Below are positions 34,612-43,805 of a DNA stretch of 64,000 nucleotides, piece after piece. Under the pieces are notes generated by a model, which worked only from the letters and a program-made list of their open reading frames with translations, was not told the origin of the DNA and ran no database searches. The stretch comes from Lagierella massiliensis (GTDB lineage: Bacteria > Bacillota > Clostridia > Tissierellales > Peptoniphilaceae): the NCBI GenBank assembly GCA_030532135.1, contig JAUNLT010000002.1, forward strand, positions 1-64,000. The letters are read 5' to 3'. The first letter of the stretch is position 1. Every line of letters starts with the position of its first letter. Made by a program: the position numbers and the translations under genes.

Positions 34612-35823
34612 CTAGTGTAATAAAATACCTGACAATATACCAAAATAGTTACCAATTACATATCCTAAAGTTCCTACAAGTAAAGCAGGCACTATAAGCT
34701 CTTGCCATCCCTTAGAAACTGCCATAGCTGCAGCGGTAGTAGGTCCACCAACATTTGCATTTGAAGCTACTATAATTTCTTCGATTGAGAATTTCAAGAT
34801 TTTTCCCCAAATCATTGACCAAATCAAGTTGAATAAAACAACTACTAATGCAAAAACTAGTAAAAGTGGAGACTCTTTAATTATTAAAGCTATTGAAGCT
34901 GGCGCTCCAATTACAGCAAAGAATAAATAGATTAGGAATGTTCCAATCTCTTGAGAACCTCTAACACTTGACATTTGTTTAGGAAAAACTGAAGAGATAA
35001 TCATTGTAAATGTTGTGATCAAAAGATATTTATTTCCAAAGAAACCTCCAATTATCTTTGATCCTATACTTTCTCCTGAAAACGCATTTGATATAATTCC
35101 TGCAAGTTTATCTGATACAGCAACTATGATAAATGCAATTGCAACTGTTAAAGCAATATCTTTAAGTGATATCTCTTTTGCTCCCCAATATTGAGCAGCC
35201 ATTGTTTTATTGTCTTCTTTTTGACTTTCTGTCATTTGACTTAGTTTCTCTTCATACGGCATTTTGTATAATTTTTTAACAATTGCCATTGTAGGAAGTG
35301 AAGCTAATGTGAAGAAATAAAGTGCCATCAATAAATTGTCTGCAACAAGAGCAGCAGAAGTAGTTTGTCCAGGTACATCATATAGTGTACTCATTGCTAC
35401 AAAGTTAACTGATCCTCCTGTATAGGTACCTATGAACATTGGAACTATGTCATTTAATTGTGGTATAAGTCCTTTTAATATTGCAAATGCTATAAATCCT
35501 CCAATAACTGTTCCAACACCAGATATTAAATAAATAACCAACATTCTTCCTGAACCTTTCCAAATTTTCTTAATATCCGCATGGAAAAGTAACATCGGTA
35601 CCGCTAAAGGAACCACATAATCCCATACTGTGTCATAAACTGGTGATTCAGTTGGTATTACCTTTAGATTTGCCAATACAAGCATGAAGAATAAAGCAAG
35701 GATACATCCTGTGACCTTATTAGCCCATTCATACTTTTGTTCAAGCACGATTGCAAGTGTTGCAGATCCTGCTAGTATTGCCCAAAGTATCCAAGTACTT
35801 TCAGGCGAAATAAAACTATTCAT
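34612..35823 (-). CDS. DUF819 (YjcL-like) integral membrane protein
   Basis: A 403-residue hydrophobic protein of about ten membrane segments. Family traits include AVPMLLFHADIKKIWKGSGRM, FIGTYTGGSVNFVAMSTLYDVP near residue 155, and VASNANVGGPTTAAAMAVSKGW near 360, the two glycine-rich loops of inverted-repeat transport folds. The frame extends 20 codons farther, but the ATG used here follows GGAGGAATAT. Substrate unknown; the gene is co-directional with the downstream pepD. Confidence 0.88.
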   Translation of the reverse strand: MNSFISPESTWILWAILAGSATLAIVLEQKYEWANKVTGCILALFFMLVLANLKVIPTESPVYDTVWDYVVPLAVPMLLFHADIKKIWKGSGRMLVIYLISGVGTVIGGFIAFAILKGLIPQLNDIVPMFIGTYTGGSVNFVAMSTLYDVPGQTTSAALVADNLLMALYFFTLASLPTMAIVKKLYKMPYEEKLSQMTESQKEDNKTMAAQYWGAKEISLKDIALTVAIAFIIVAVSDKLAGIISNAFSGESIGSKIIGGFFGNKYLLITTFTMIISSVFPKQMSSVRGSQEIGTFLIYLFFAVIGAPASIALIIKESPLLLVFALVVVLFNLIWSMIWGKILKFSIEEIIVASNANVGGPTTAAAMAVSKGWQELIVPALLVGTLGYVIGNYFGILSGILLH

Positions 35824-35854
35824 ATATTCCTCCTTAAATTTTGTTTGCATAGTT

Positions 35855-35883
35855 ATTATATTACTTAAAAAAATTTTTTTCAA
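35855..35883 (-). promoter_or_regulatory. Promoter of DUF819-pepD unit
   Basis: TTGAAA (35878-35883), 17 bases, TATAAT (35855-35860) on the minus strand. Confidence 0.8.
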
Positions 35884-36026
35884 CTTGCTACTTTGTTAAA
35901 GTAAATTGAGTTTTACATATATTTAACTATCTAGAATCTTATTAGTTTTGTACTTTTAAATTCATTTATTAAACTCCTTATTTTATACATAGGACTTTTA
36001 CTTTTTTCTTTATTTACTTTTTCCAT

Positions 36027-36055
36027 GTAAAAAGTCGGTAAAATTTCACCGACTT
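36027..36055 (-). terminator. Terminator of the pst-pho operon
   Basis: Stem AAGTCGGTGAAA / TTTTACCGACTT followed by TTTTTAC on the minus strand, about 20 bases past phoR. Confidence 0.8.
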
Positions 36056-36075
36056 AATTTCAATTAGATATAAAA

Positions 36076-37104
36076 TTAATTTATTGTTTCTTCTTTTCTA
36101 TTCTTTGGAAAAGTAAAGATAAATTCAGACCCTTCGCCTATTATACTTTTAACTTTTATAGTACCATCATGTGCAATAGCTGTATGTTTTACAATGGATA
36201 GTCCAAGACCTGTTCCAGAATTTTTACCTCTAGATTTATCTGCAACATAAAATCTTTCAAAAATTCTAGAAGAATCATGTTTTGAAATTCCAATTCCTTT
36301 GTCCTTAACCCTTATAACCGCATCTTCTAAATTACTATACACTGTAATTTTTAGCTCTCCACCTTTTTTATTGTACTTTATTCCATTTGAAAGCAAATTA
36401 TTAAGTAATATCTTGATTTTTTCTCTGTCTGCTGTAACTGTTACAGGGTCTATGTTTTTTATAATACAAACGTCTTTAACACTTGCCATATTTGATATTT
36501 CACTTATACTTTCTTCTACTAAGTCTTTTAAATCAAATGTGGAAAGTTCTAAACTTATAGCTTCCTTATCTGTATATTTCGATAATGCTATTAGATCGCT
36601 AATCAGTTCTAGTTGTTTTGTAGCATCTTCTATTATTACTTCTGCAAACTCCTTTGCCTTGTCACCTTTTGCAATACCAGCTTTTATCATTTCAGCATGT
36701 CCAAGTATAGAAGTTAAAGGTGTTTTCAATTCGTGAGTTACATTTGCAGAAAATTCTGATCTCAGTTTTTCTGTAGCTTTGTATTGTGCCATTGAAAACA
36801 TGGAATTTCCCTTTTCATTTTCCAATATATCCAATAGCTCTTTTATGCCTTTATCATACTTCATGCACAAATTATCATCGTTAAATACCTCAGAAATGAT
36901 AATTGCAGAAAGTGTCTTAGGATTGTATTTCTTTTTTTGACTTTTCAACATAAAATAAGTAATTATTGCACAAATCAACAAAATAAGACCTGTTAATAAA
37001 GTCAGGTCTTTTTCCGTTTGTAAAATAAAATCGAAGAAAATTTTAGATATCAGGTATAGACCTATATATACCAATCCTATTTTTTTTATAAGGTCTGTGT
37101 CCAT
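36076..37104 (-). CDS. phoR: Phosphate-type sensor histidine kinase
   Basis: Membrane kinase that phosphorylates the adjacent response regulator. Two membrane segments lie at about 10-30 and 35-55 with almost no extracellular loop and no PAS domain, so it probably senses phosphate through the Pst/PhoU complex. The HisKA box is FSANVTHELKTPLTSILGH (His about 124), and the ATPase domain has NLLSNGIKYNKKGG, VKDKGIGIS and GTGLGLSIVKH. The ATG used is spaced six bases from GGGG; an ATG four codons earlier overlaps the regulator gene more and lacks a ribosome site. Confidence 0.92.
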   Translation of the reverse strand: MDTDLIKKIGLVYIGLYLISKIFFDFILQTEKDLTLLTGLILLICAIITYFMLKSQKKKYNPKTLSAIIISEVFNDDNLCMKYDKGIKELLDILENEKGNSMFSMAQYKATEKLRSEFSANVTHELKTPLTSILGHAEMIKAGIAKGDKAKEFAEVIIEDATKQLELISDLIALSKYTDKEAISLELSTFDLKDLVEESISEISNMASVKDVCIIKNIDPVTVTADREKIKILLNNLLSNGIKYNKKGGELKITVYSNLEDAVIRVKDKGIGISKHDSSRIFERFYVADKSRGKNSGTGLGLSIVKHTAIAHDGTIKVKSIIGEGSEFIFTFPKNRKEETIN

Positions 37105-37105
37105 T

Positions 37106-37792
37106 TTAGTCCCCATCTACAATTTTGTAACCAACATTTCTCACAGTTACAATATATCCTTCCCTATCTAATTTTTGTCTTAACGTTCTAATGTGAACAT
37201 CAATGGTTCTAGTCTCTCCCTCATAGTCAAAACCCCAAATTTCTTCAGTAAGTTTTTGCCTAGATAAAACAATATTCTTATTCTCTATAAGATAGTTAAG
37301 AAGTTCAAATTCTTTATAAGTTAGCTTAATCTCCTTACCGCCAACTTTTACTATCCTTTTAGATAAATCCACTTCTATATCTCTAAAATAGATTTTGCCA
37401 TCTTGTGGATCATTATGGGTTTTACCATACCTTCTAAGTACTGCTTTGATTCTAGAAATAAGCTCCATAACGCCAAAAGGTTTTATAACATAGTCGTCTG
37501 CACCCATGTCAAGACCTCTAACTTTGTCTATTTCTTCATCCTTTGCAGTCACCATTATAACGGGAATTTCCTTATATTCATCATTTTCTCTCAACCACTT
37601 TAGGATTTCATATCCGTCCATTCCCTCTAGCATAATGTCTAATAAAATCAAATCCGGGGTTTTTTTAGCAACTGCTTCCATAAGACCTGTTGCATCGTAA
37701 AATCCTTCTGCAACAAAATTAGAGTTATTTAAGGCGTAAACGACTAAATCTCTTATATTGTCCTCATCTTCTACCAGATAAATAGTCCTCAT
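37106..37792 (-). CDS. phoB: OmpR-family response regulator (PhoB/PhoP type)
   Basis: A 228-residue regulator. The receiver has acidic pocket VEDED, phosphoacceptor Asp52 in LLDIMLEGMDG, Thr/Ser in MVTAKDEE and Lys in VIKPFGVMEL. The C-terminal winged helix has KEFELLNYLIENKN and RTIDVHIRTLRQKL. It lies inside the pst operon, and a Pho box of the B. subtilis PhoP type lies upstream of pstS, so the operon is probably self-activating under phosphate shortage. Confidence 0.93.
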   Translation of the reverse strand: MRTIYLVEDEDNIRDLVVYALNNSNFVAEGFYDATGLMEAVAKKTPDLILLDIMLEGMDGYEILKWLRENDEYKEIPVIMVTAKDEEIDKVRGLDMGADDYVIKPFGVMELISRIKAVLRRYGKTHNDPQDGKIYFRDIEVDLSKRIVKVGGKEIKLTYKEFELLNYLIENKNIVLSRQKLTEEIWGFDYEGETRTIDVHIRTLRQKLDREGYIVTVRNVGYKIVDGD

Positions 37793-37801
37793 GAATCATC
37801 C

Positions 37802-38449
37802 CTACTTTTGTACGTGTTTTCCAGTAATTGAATATTCTACCCACTCTGAAATATTTTCTGCGTGATCTCCAATTCTCTCTAAGTATTTAGCAATCATCAG
37901 TATATCGATAACATATTCAGCACCTGCATTTTCTGCTTTTATGTCGTTAATTACATCTTCTCTAACTTCATCAAATAAAGCATCTACCTTGTCATCGTGC
38001 TTATTAATATTGTCCACTAAAGATAAATCTCCTGTTACAAAACTCTTTAAGCTTTCTTTTAACATCTCTATAGAAATATCCGCCATTTCCAATATGCTTT
38101 TATATGTTTCGTCTTTTGTAATAGAAGGAATAGTCAACACTATTTCTGCAATGTCAACAGCGTGATCCCCAATTCTTTCCATATCTGTAATCATCTTAAG
38201 AGCTGAAGATATTAGTCTTAAATCACTTGCAACAGGTTGTTGTCTTAATAATAATTTTAGAGCTCTTTCTTCTATTTTTCTCTCATATTCGTTAACATCA
38301 TCATCATTGTCCATTATGAATCTAGCCTTAACTAAGTCGTTGTGTCTGAAGGCTTTTATAGATTCAATAATTCTTACGGAGATTAACTCTCCCATTTCTG
38401 TCAATTCTTCATTAAGAATATTTAGTTGTTCGTCAAATTTGCTTCTCAT
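37802..38449 (-). CDS. phoU: Phosphate-signalling protein PhoU
   Basis: A 215-residue, all-helical protein with two repeated three-helix units. Metal-binding EDxxD-type motifs appear as MERIGDHAVDIAE (about 95) and LERIGDHAENISEW (about 195). PhoU relays Pst transporter state to the PhoR-type kinase. It follows pstB by eight bases. Confidence 0.95.
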   Translation of the reverse strand: MRSKFDEQLNILNEELTEMGELISVRIIESIKAFRHNDLVKARFIMDNDDDVNEYERKIEERALKLLLRQQPVASDLRLISSALKMITDMERIGDHAVDIAEIVLTIPSITKDETYKSILEMADISIEMLKESLKSFVTGDLSLVDNINKHDDKVDALFDEVREDVINDIKAENAGAEYVIDILMIAKYLERIGDHAENISEWVEYSITGKHVQK

Positions 38450-38457
38450 AAATCCCC

Positions 38458-39216
38458 CTAGCTGAAACGTCCAGTAATATAATCTTCTGTCCTTTGGTCA
38501 CGAGGAACGGTAAACATCTGTTCAGTATCGGAAAATTCTACTAAATCTCCCAATAAGAAGAATCCTGTCTTATCTGAAACCCTTGTTGCCTGTTGCATAT
38601 TGTGAGTTACAATTACAATGGTATATTCTTTTTTAATATCATCTAACAACTCTTCTATCTTAGATGTTGAAATAGGGTCAAGTGCTGAAGTAGGTTCGTC
38701 CAAGAGTATAACTTCTGGCTCTACAGCCATTGCTCTAGCTATACAAATTCTCTGTTGCTGTCCACCAGATAGTGCAAGAGCAGACTTGTTAAGGTCATCC
38801 TTTACTTCATCGAAAATAGCTGCTTGTCTTAAAGACCTCTCCACTATTTCATCTAATGCTTTCTTGTTTTTTATACCATGCGTTCTAGGTCCATAGGCTA
38901 TATTGTCATATATTGACATAGGGAAAGGATTCGGCTTTTGAAACACCATTCCAACTCTTTTCCTCAATTCATAGACGTCAATTTCTGTAAAGATTTCTTT
39001 GCCATCTAAATATATATTACCCTCTTTTCTAAAAGACGAAACTAAGTCATTCATTCTGTTTAAACTCTTTAGTAGAGTAGATTTTCCACAGCCTGAAGGT
39101 CCTATGAATGCGGTAACTTCATTTTCTGCAATTTCCATATTTATATTCTTTATCGCGTGAAAATCGCCATAATATGAATTAAAGTCTTCTATTTTTATCT
39201 TAATCGAATTACTCAT
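38458..39216 (-). CDS. pstB: Phosphate ABC transporter ATP-binding protein
   Basis: A 252-residue ATPase: Walker [21 protein letters not shown]-loop [15 protein letters not shown], signature [17 protein letters not shown], Walker [14 protein letters not shown] and H-loop [10 protein letters not shown]. The PstB-specific RMNDL and NPFPMSI segments are present. A TTG six codons earlier would also be open, but the ATG, which overlaps the pstA stop, has the ribosome site. Confidence 0.96.
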   Translation of the reverse strand: MSNSIKIKIEDFNSYYGDFHAIKNINMEIAENEVTAFIGPSGCGKSTLLKSLNRMNDLVSSFRKEGNIYLDGKEIFTEIDVYELRKRVGMVFQKPNPFPMSIYDNIAYGPRTHGIKNKKALDEIVERSLRQAAIFDEVKDDLNKSALALSGGQQQRICIARAMAVEPEVILLDEPTSALDPISTSKIEELLDDIKKEYTIVIVTHNMQQATRVSDKTGFFLLGDLVEFSDTEQMFTVPRDQRTEDYITGRFS

Positions 39217-40045
39217 TTGTTTGTTCCCTTCCAAGTTTTTTAGCTAATAGTGTCGAAACACCGTTTATTAAAAGTATTACTAAGAGTAAAATTACTCCAG
39301 TAGCATACGCTTGATCTACTTTTAAGCCTTCTGAAGAAAGTGCATACATGTGAAGTGCCAAGGTTCTACCACCTGAAGCTTCTCCAACAATCTTCTTTGG
39401 AACTTCTGCTACAGTACCTGATGTAAATAATAAGGCCGCAGTCTCTCCAACTATCCTACCTATACCAAGTATAACACCTGCAAGGATTCCAGGCATTGCT
39501 GTAGGTAGTACAATCCTTACAATTGTTCTAACTTTTCCTGCTCCAAGTCCAAAGCTTGCATCTCTTAAAGCTTGAGGAATGGCATTGATTGCCTCTTCCG
39601 TACTTCTCATAATAAGCGGAAGTATCATAATAGCAGTTGTCATAGCACCTGCAAGTAAAGAAATGTTCCATTGTAAATATATAACAAAGAACAGCATACC
39701 AAATAGTCCATAAACTATTGATGGAATAGCAGAAAGTGTATCTGCTGTCACTCTGACAATTCTAACTATCTTGTTTTCTTTATTTGAATATTCAGCTAAG
39801 TAAATTGCTGTCATTATTCCAAGGGGAACAGCAACCAACAAAGCTAATAATACCATTATAAGAGTATTTATTATTGCAGGGAACATGGATGCGTTGTCAC
39901 TATTGTACTTTAAAGCAAAAAGATCCGGCGTAATGTGCGGAATTCCTCTAGCAAGTACAAAAAGCACCACAAATACTAAACTTAACAAAGTAAGTATAGA
40001 AAAAAAGTAGACTAAAAATTTTAAAATTTTAGATGATTTAGTCAT
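39209..40045 (-). CDS. pstA: Phosphate ABC transporter permease PstA
   Basis: A 278-residue permease with six membrane segments. The coupling-helix EAA-like loop reads [22 protein letters not shown]. It overlaps pstC by eight bases and pstB by eight bases, indicating translational coupling. Confidence 0.94.
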   Translation of the reverse strand: MTKSSKILKFLVYFFSILTLLSLVFVVLFVLARGIPHITPDLFALKYNSDNASMFPAIINTLIMVLLALLVAVPLGIMTAIYLAEYSNKENKIVRIVRVTADTLSAIPSIVYGLFGMLFFVIYLQWNISLLAGAMTTAIMILPLIMRSTEEAINAIPQALRDASFGLGAGKVRTIVRIVLPTAMPGILAGVILGIGRIVGETAALLFTSGTVAEVPKKIVGEASGGRTLALHMYALSSEGLKVDQAYATGVILLLVILLINGVSTLLAKKLGREQTNE

Positions 40046-40922
40046 ATTTAGGCCCCCTGTTCTTACTTATTACAAACAATATATTTATAAGTAAAATGAA
40101 AATAAACAACACAGCTCCCGTAGCAATGAGTGCTTCTCTGTGAAGATCCGCTGCATAACCCATCTCTAAAGCTATGTTCATAGTCATTGTTCTTACACCT
40201 CTAAACAAACCTCTTGGCATTCTCGGTTGACCACCTGCTACTAGAATTACTGCCATAGTTTCACCGATTGCTCTACCCATTCCCAATATAATAGAAGATA
40301 TTATACCTGACTTTGCAGCTGGAATTACAACTGTAAATATTGCTCTTTCCTTTGTTGCTCCAAGTCCAATAGCTCCTTCGTAATAGCTTGTATCCACAGA
40401 ATTTATCGCTGCTTGTGAAAGTGAAATTACTGTTGGAAGTATCATAATACCTAATATTATAATTGCAGAAAGCATTGTTAGTCCGTTTCTATTTATCATC
40501 TTTGCAATTATTGGAACTATTACAGTAAGTCCAAAAAAACCGTATATAATTGAAGGAATACCTGCCATTAAGTTTATCCCTGCTGTAAAAATTGGATGTA
40601 ACTTCTTAGGACAGTACTTAGCCATAAATACCGCTGTAAAAAGACCTGTAGGAACTCCTAAAAGCACTGCTCCTAAAGTTACATAAAAGCTTGAAAGGAT
40701 AAATGGTAATATACCAAAACTTGCTGGACTGGCAGTAGGGGCCCATTTGGCCCCTAAGATAAAGTTTTTTATTCCAATTTTATTTATTGTTGGTAGACCT
40801 CTTGAAAATATGAAGAAGCATATAACTACCACGGCAAAGATTGATGCAAACGCGGATACAAATGCCACGCCTTTAAAAGCATTTTCTTTCCTGTAAAACT
40901 TTTTTCTCTCTTTATCTACCAT
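40038..40922 (-). CDS. pstC: Phosphate ABC transporter permease PstC
   Basis: A 294-residue permease with six membrane segments, an N-terminal cytoplasmic stretch (DKERKKFYRKENAFKG) and the loop SQAAINSVDTSYYEGAIGLGATK as EAA-like motif. It follows pstS by nine bases. Confidence 0.94.
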   Translation of the reverse strand: MVDKERKKFYRKENAFKGVAFVSAFASIFAVVVICFFIFSRGLPTINKIGIKNFILGAKWAPTASPASFGILPFILSSFYVTLGAVLLGVPTGLFTAVFMAKYCPKKLHPIFTAGINLMAGIPSIIYGFFGLTVIVPIIAKMINRNGLTMLSAIIILGIMILPTVISLSQAAINSVDTSYYEGAIGLGATKERAIFTVVIPAAKSGIISSIILGMGRAIGETMAVILVAGGQPRMPRGLFRGVRTMTMNIALEMGYAADLHREALIATGAVLFIFILLINILFVISKNRGPKYD

Positions 40923-40931
40923 ATCGTCACT

Positions 40932-41846
40932 CTATTTTACGTCTTCCCAGTTTTCCATTTCTCCAAGATAGATTGATTTTAAGCTATCCATTGAAATATT
41001 ATCTACTGAACTATCTTTATTAACTATTACTGCAATTCCGTCCATTGCAATAACTACTTTGTTTAAATCTTGTTCACTTTCTTTAAGCTCTCTTGAAGCC
41101 ATACCAATTTGTGCAATACCGTCTTTAACTGATTGAACACCAGTAGTTGAGTCTGACATGTTTACTTGAATCTTTACATCTGGGTTTATCTTGTTATAAG
41201 CTTCAACAAGTTTTTCCATTACAGGAGTTACAGATGAAGATCCTGCAATTGTAATTGAGCCAGTTACTGATTCTTCAGGAGTGTATTCTTTTGCATCAGG
41301 GCTCTTTACATATCCTTCTTCTTCAACTATCTTTTGACCTTCTTCACTTAAGATGAAACCTATTAAGTCAGCTTCTGCTCCTTCAGGCTCTCCATCAGTT
41401 ACAATATTGAAAGGTCTTGCTATTTTATAGCTTCCGTCTGCTACGTTTTCAGCTGTTGCTTCAACGTCATCAACTTTTAGCGCATTAACTGTATCATTTA
41501 AAGATCCTAGAGAAATGTAACCTATAGCATTGTCTTCACCTGCTACTGTAGTCATAACTGCTTCTGTATTATTTTGAATAACTGCTTCAACAGAAGTTGC
41601 GTCATTTCCGTCTGCGTCTTCAACGCCAACTAATTCAACAAAAGCTCCTCTAGTTCCTGAACCTTCTTCTCTTGAGATTACAGAAATCGGACCTGACATT
41701 GAACTTGCATTGTCATCTTGTTGTTCAGTTGCAGTTGTTTCTCCTGCAGCTTCAGTTTCATCAGTTGTTTCTGCTCCATTACCACAAGCTGTTACTAAAA
41801 GTACAACAGCCATTAAAATACCTAAAATCTTAAATTTGCTTTTCAT
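40932..41846 (-). CDS. pstS: Phosphate-binding lipoprotein PstS with permuted domain order
   Basis: A 304-residue lipoprotein: lipobox VLLVTACGN at about 14-22 with lipid-modified Cys21, then an acidic linker. The order of the binding halves is switched compared with classical PstS. The segment SREEGSGTRGAFVEL, usually in the second half, comes first (about 58-72), followed by the FILSEEGQKIVEEEGYV end-like segment, and only then the usual N-terminal opening GSITIAGSSSVTPVMEKLVE (about 193) with DSTTGVQSVKDGIAQIGMASR. The protein ends at the ENWEDV segment that normally sits mid-protein. Both phosphate-binding loops are present, so function should be kept. Confidence 0.92.
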   Translation of the reverse strand: MKSKFKILGILMAVVLLVTACGNGAETTDETEAAGETTATEQQDDNASSMSGPISVISREEGSGTRGAFVELVGVEDADGNDATSVEAVIQNNTEAVMTTVAGEDNAIGYISLGSLNDTVNALKVDDVEATAENVADGSYKIARPFNIVTDGEPEGAEADLIGFILSEEGQKIVEEEGYVKSPDAKEYTPEESVTGSITIAGSSSVTPVMEKLVEAYNKINPDVKIQVNMSDSTTGVQSVKDGIAQIGMASRELKESEQDLNKVVIAMDGIAVIVNKDSSVDNISMDSLKSIYLGEMENWEDVK

Positions 41847-41874
41847 TTTTTACCTCCAAGTTTATTGTACTTAA

Positions 41875-41928
41875 ACTATAACAATGCTTTGTTAAATAAA
41901 AAGATTGTAAATGTTAAATCAATGTTAA
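41875..41928 (-). promoter_or_regulatory. Pho box and -10 of the pst operon
   Basis: On the minus strand TTAACA occurs at 41923-41928, 41912-41917 and 41890-41895: two direct repeats with the 11-bp period of B. subtilis PhoP boxes (TTAACA-N5-TTAACA) and a third exactly two periods on. The -10 TATAGT (41875-41880) begins nine bases after the last repeat and no good -35 is present, as expected for an activated promoter. Confidence 0.85.
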
Positions 41929-41966
41929 ATGAAATCCCCTATTCAAAACCTACTTTAAAATACGCC

Positions 41967-41997
41967 ATAAAAAAACCTGTCGATTACTCAACAGGTT
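41967..41997 (-). terminator. Terminator of the SH3-domain gene
   Basis: Stem AACCTGT / ACAGGTT with a ten-base loop and TTTTTTATGG on the minus strand; it overlaps the stop codon of the gene. Confidence 0.75.
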
Positions 41998-42826
41998 ATT
42001 GTAATAATTTTCCAGAAATCCAAGCTTGTAAGGTCTTTCCACTATTTACTTTTGTAATGGTTCCATAGCACCAAATTCTTGCTCCATCATTTTTTACTTT
42101 TGTAATTTGAATTGCATCTCCAGAAACAGCAAGTCCTACCACTTGTCCATCAAGGCTTGGCTCTGCTCTTAAATTACTTCTTTCGGCTTTAATTTCAACT
42201 GTTTTACCAATCCACTTGCTAGGATCTTCCGGGAGTTTTTCAGTTTTAATATCTACTTTTACATCAGTATTTGATTCATCTTCAGGTTCTTGGGCATCCC
42301 CCGATGCAACAGATACTTTTTCTAAAAGTTCCTTAGTCTTTTCTGATTCTCCAGCAAATTTTACATAGTCTTGTAATATGGATGAAGCTAAGTATACATT
42401 GTCATCTTCTATTGCCTTTCTCACTTCTGAAAGAACTGTCTCTTCTGCTTGTTCTAATTTTTGCTTAGACAATTTGTAATATTCTGACTCTTCTCTTTCA
42501 ATACGACCAAATATCTTAATAGCTGATAGGTAGTCTCCCTCTTCAAGTTTTTCAAGTCCTCTAGCATATATTTTAGATTCGGACATTAAATTAATAGTAT
42601 CTTCTTTTTTTTGCTTATATACTTCATCTCCCGTCTTTGTATAAAGACGAGAATAAATTGTAGATGCAGGTCCAAATTCTTCTTCTTCAATGTATTTCAA
42701 TGCCTCTTTTTCTAGATTTTTTAATCCCGATTTGTTAACTGCATAAGAAGACACTATAGCTATCATTATAACTAAAATTATTCCGCCTATTCCAATTATC
42801 AATTTATCTGTTTTTTTTAAATTCAT
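41996..42826 (-). CDS. Membrane-anchored protein with helical repeats and SH3 domain
   Basis: A 276-residue protein: one membrane segment at about 9-30, then a helical region at about 35-170 resembling tetratricopeptide-type repeats (YIEEEEFGPASTIYSRL, GLEKLEEGDYLSAIKIFGRI), an acidic linker near 175-200, and a bacterial SH3 domain at about 205-276 (VEIKAERSNLRAEPSLDG, VSGDAIQIT, ARIWCYGTI, AWISGKLL). Bacterial SH3 domains often bind peptidoglycan. No catalytic motif is seen. It is monocistronic. Confidence 0.82.
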   Translation of the reverse strand: MNLKKTDKLIIGIGGIILVIMIAIVSSYAVNKSGLKNLEKEALKYIEEEEFGPASTIYSRLYTKTGDEVYKQKKEDTINLMSESKIYARGLEKLEEGDYLSAIKIFGRIEREESEYYKLSKQKLEQAEETVLSEVRKAIEDDNVYLASSILQDYVKFAGESEKTKELLEKVSVASGDAQEPEDESNTDVKVDIKTEKLPEDPSKWIGKTVEIKAERSNLRAEPSLDGQVVGLAVSGDAIQITKVKNDGARIWCYGTITKVNSGKTLQAWISGKLLQ

Positions 42827-42885
42827 ATAATACCACCTACATTAATCTAATATCATGATACTACAAACTATACGGTAGGTAAACA

Positions 42886-43797
42886 TTAACATATTTTATG
42901 AACTACAATTTTTTTAGATATTTTATCTATTTCATCTCTTCTTGCTAAATCTTTAGAAAAGGCTGTAGCTGTAGCACATGACATTGCAATCTTAAAAGAC
43001 TCTTCCAAATCTGAAGTTCTTATAAAAGTAGCTATAAATCCTGCTATCATAGAATCTCTTACCCCTTCTGACTTGACTTCTTCTCCTTTAAGACTATCTC
43101 CTTTAAAGACACAATCGCCACTAAATAGATAAGCTCCATCTTTTCCCAGGGAGATAATAACGTGTTTTGCTCCCATTTTCAAAAGTTTTTGTCCATATTT
43201 AATTAACGTAGGTTCATCTTCAATACTAACTTCAAAAATTTCTTCCACATCTTCTATATTTGGCTTTATCATAAGAGGTTGTCTTTCTACAAAAGTCTTC
43301 AATTTTTTAGGACTGGCATCAACTATAAATTCAGCTTTATTTGCCTTACAAATGGATATTATCCTATCTAAAATATCTTCATCTACATTTGGAGGAATAC
43401 TCCCCATTAGTATAACTGTATCTCCTTCTCTAATTCTAGAAATAAAGTAAAGAAGTTCTGATTGCTCGTTAAAGGATATTTTTGGTCCCTTTCCATTAAT
43501 GACAATGTTTTGCTTATATAGCTTAATATTAATTCTAGTCTCATCGTCAATTTCTATAAAAGAGGTTTTAATTCCTTCCATTTTAAGCCAATCCTTTATG
43601 AACTCGCCAGTATGTCCTCCTAGAAATCCCGTTGCCACAGAAGGCATCCCGAGTCTTCTTAAAACTCTTGCCACGTTAATTGCTTTTCCCCCTGGGACTC
43701 TCAAATCGTTTTTCATCCTATTTTTGAAATCTTTTTTTATTTCATCAACTTCAACTATAAAGTCCATAGAAGGATTTAAACTAATTGTATAAATCAT
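42886..43797 (-). CDS. PfkB-family sugar kinase, 1-phosphofructokinase-like
   Basis: A 303-residue kinase beginning MIYTISLNPSMDFIVEVDEI, with VPGGKAINVARVLRRLG (ribokinase-family signature 1), GGHTGEFIKDWL, and KPNIEDVEEIF and LGKDGAYLF. The catalytic Asp lies in EGVRDSMIAGFIAT, where the usual anion-hole GAGD reads GVRD. This is known in some members but unusual for FruK. Substrate is likely fructose 1-phosphate or tagatose 6-phosphate; there is no phosphotransferase transporter next to it. It follows the zinc-ribbon gene by eight bases. Confidence 0.85.
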   Translation of the reverse strand: MIYTISLNPSMDFIVEVDEIKKDFKNRMKNDLRVPGGKAINVARVLRRLGMPSVATGFLGGHTGEFIKDWLKMEGIKTSFIEIDDETRINIKLYKQNIVINGKGPKISFNEQSELLYFISRIREGDTVILMGSIPPNVDEDILDRIISICKANKAEFIVDASPKKLKTFVERQPLMIKPNIEDVEEIFEVSIEDEPTLIKYGQKLLKMGAKHVIISLGKDGAYLFSGDCVFKGDSLKGEEVKSEGVRDSMIAGFIATFIRTSDLEESFKIAMSCATATAFSKDLARRDEIDKISKKIVVHKIC

Positions 43798-43805
43798 ATA
43801 TTCAC

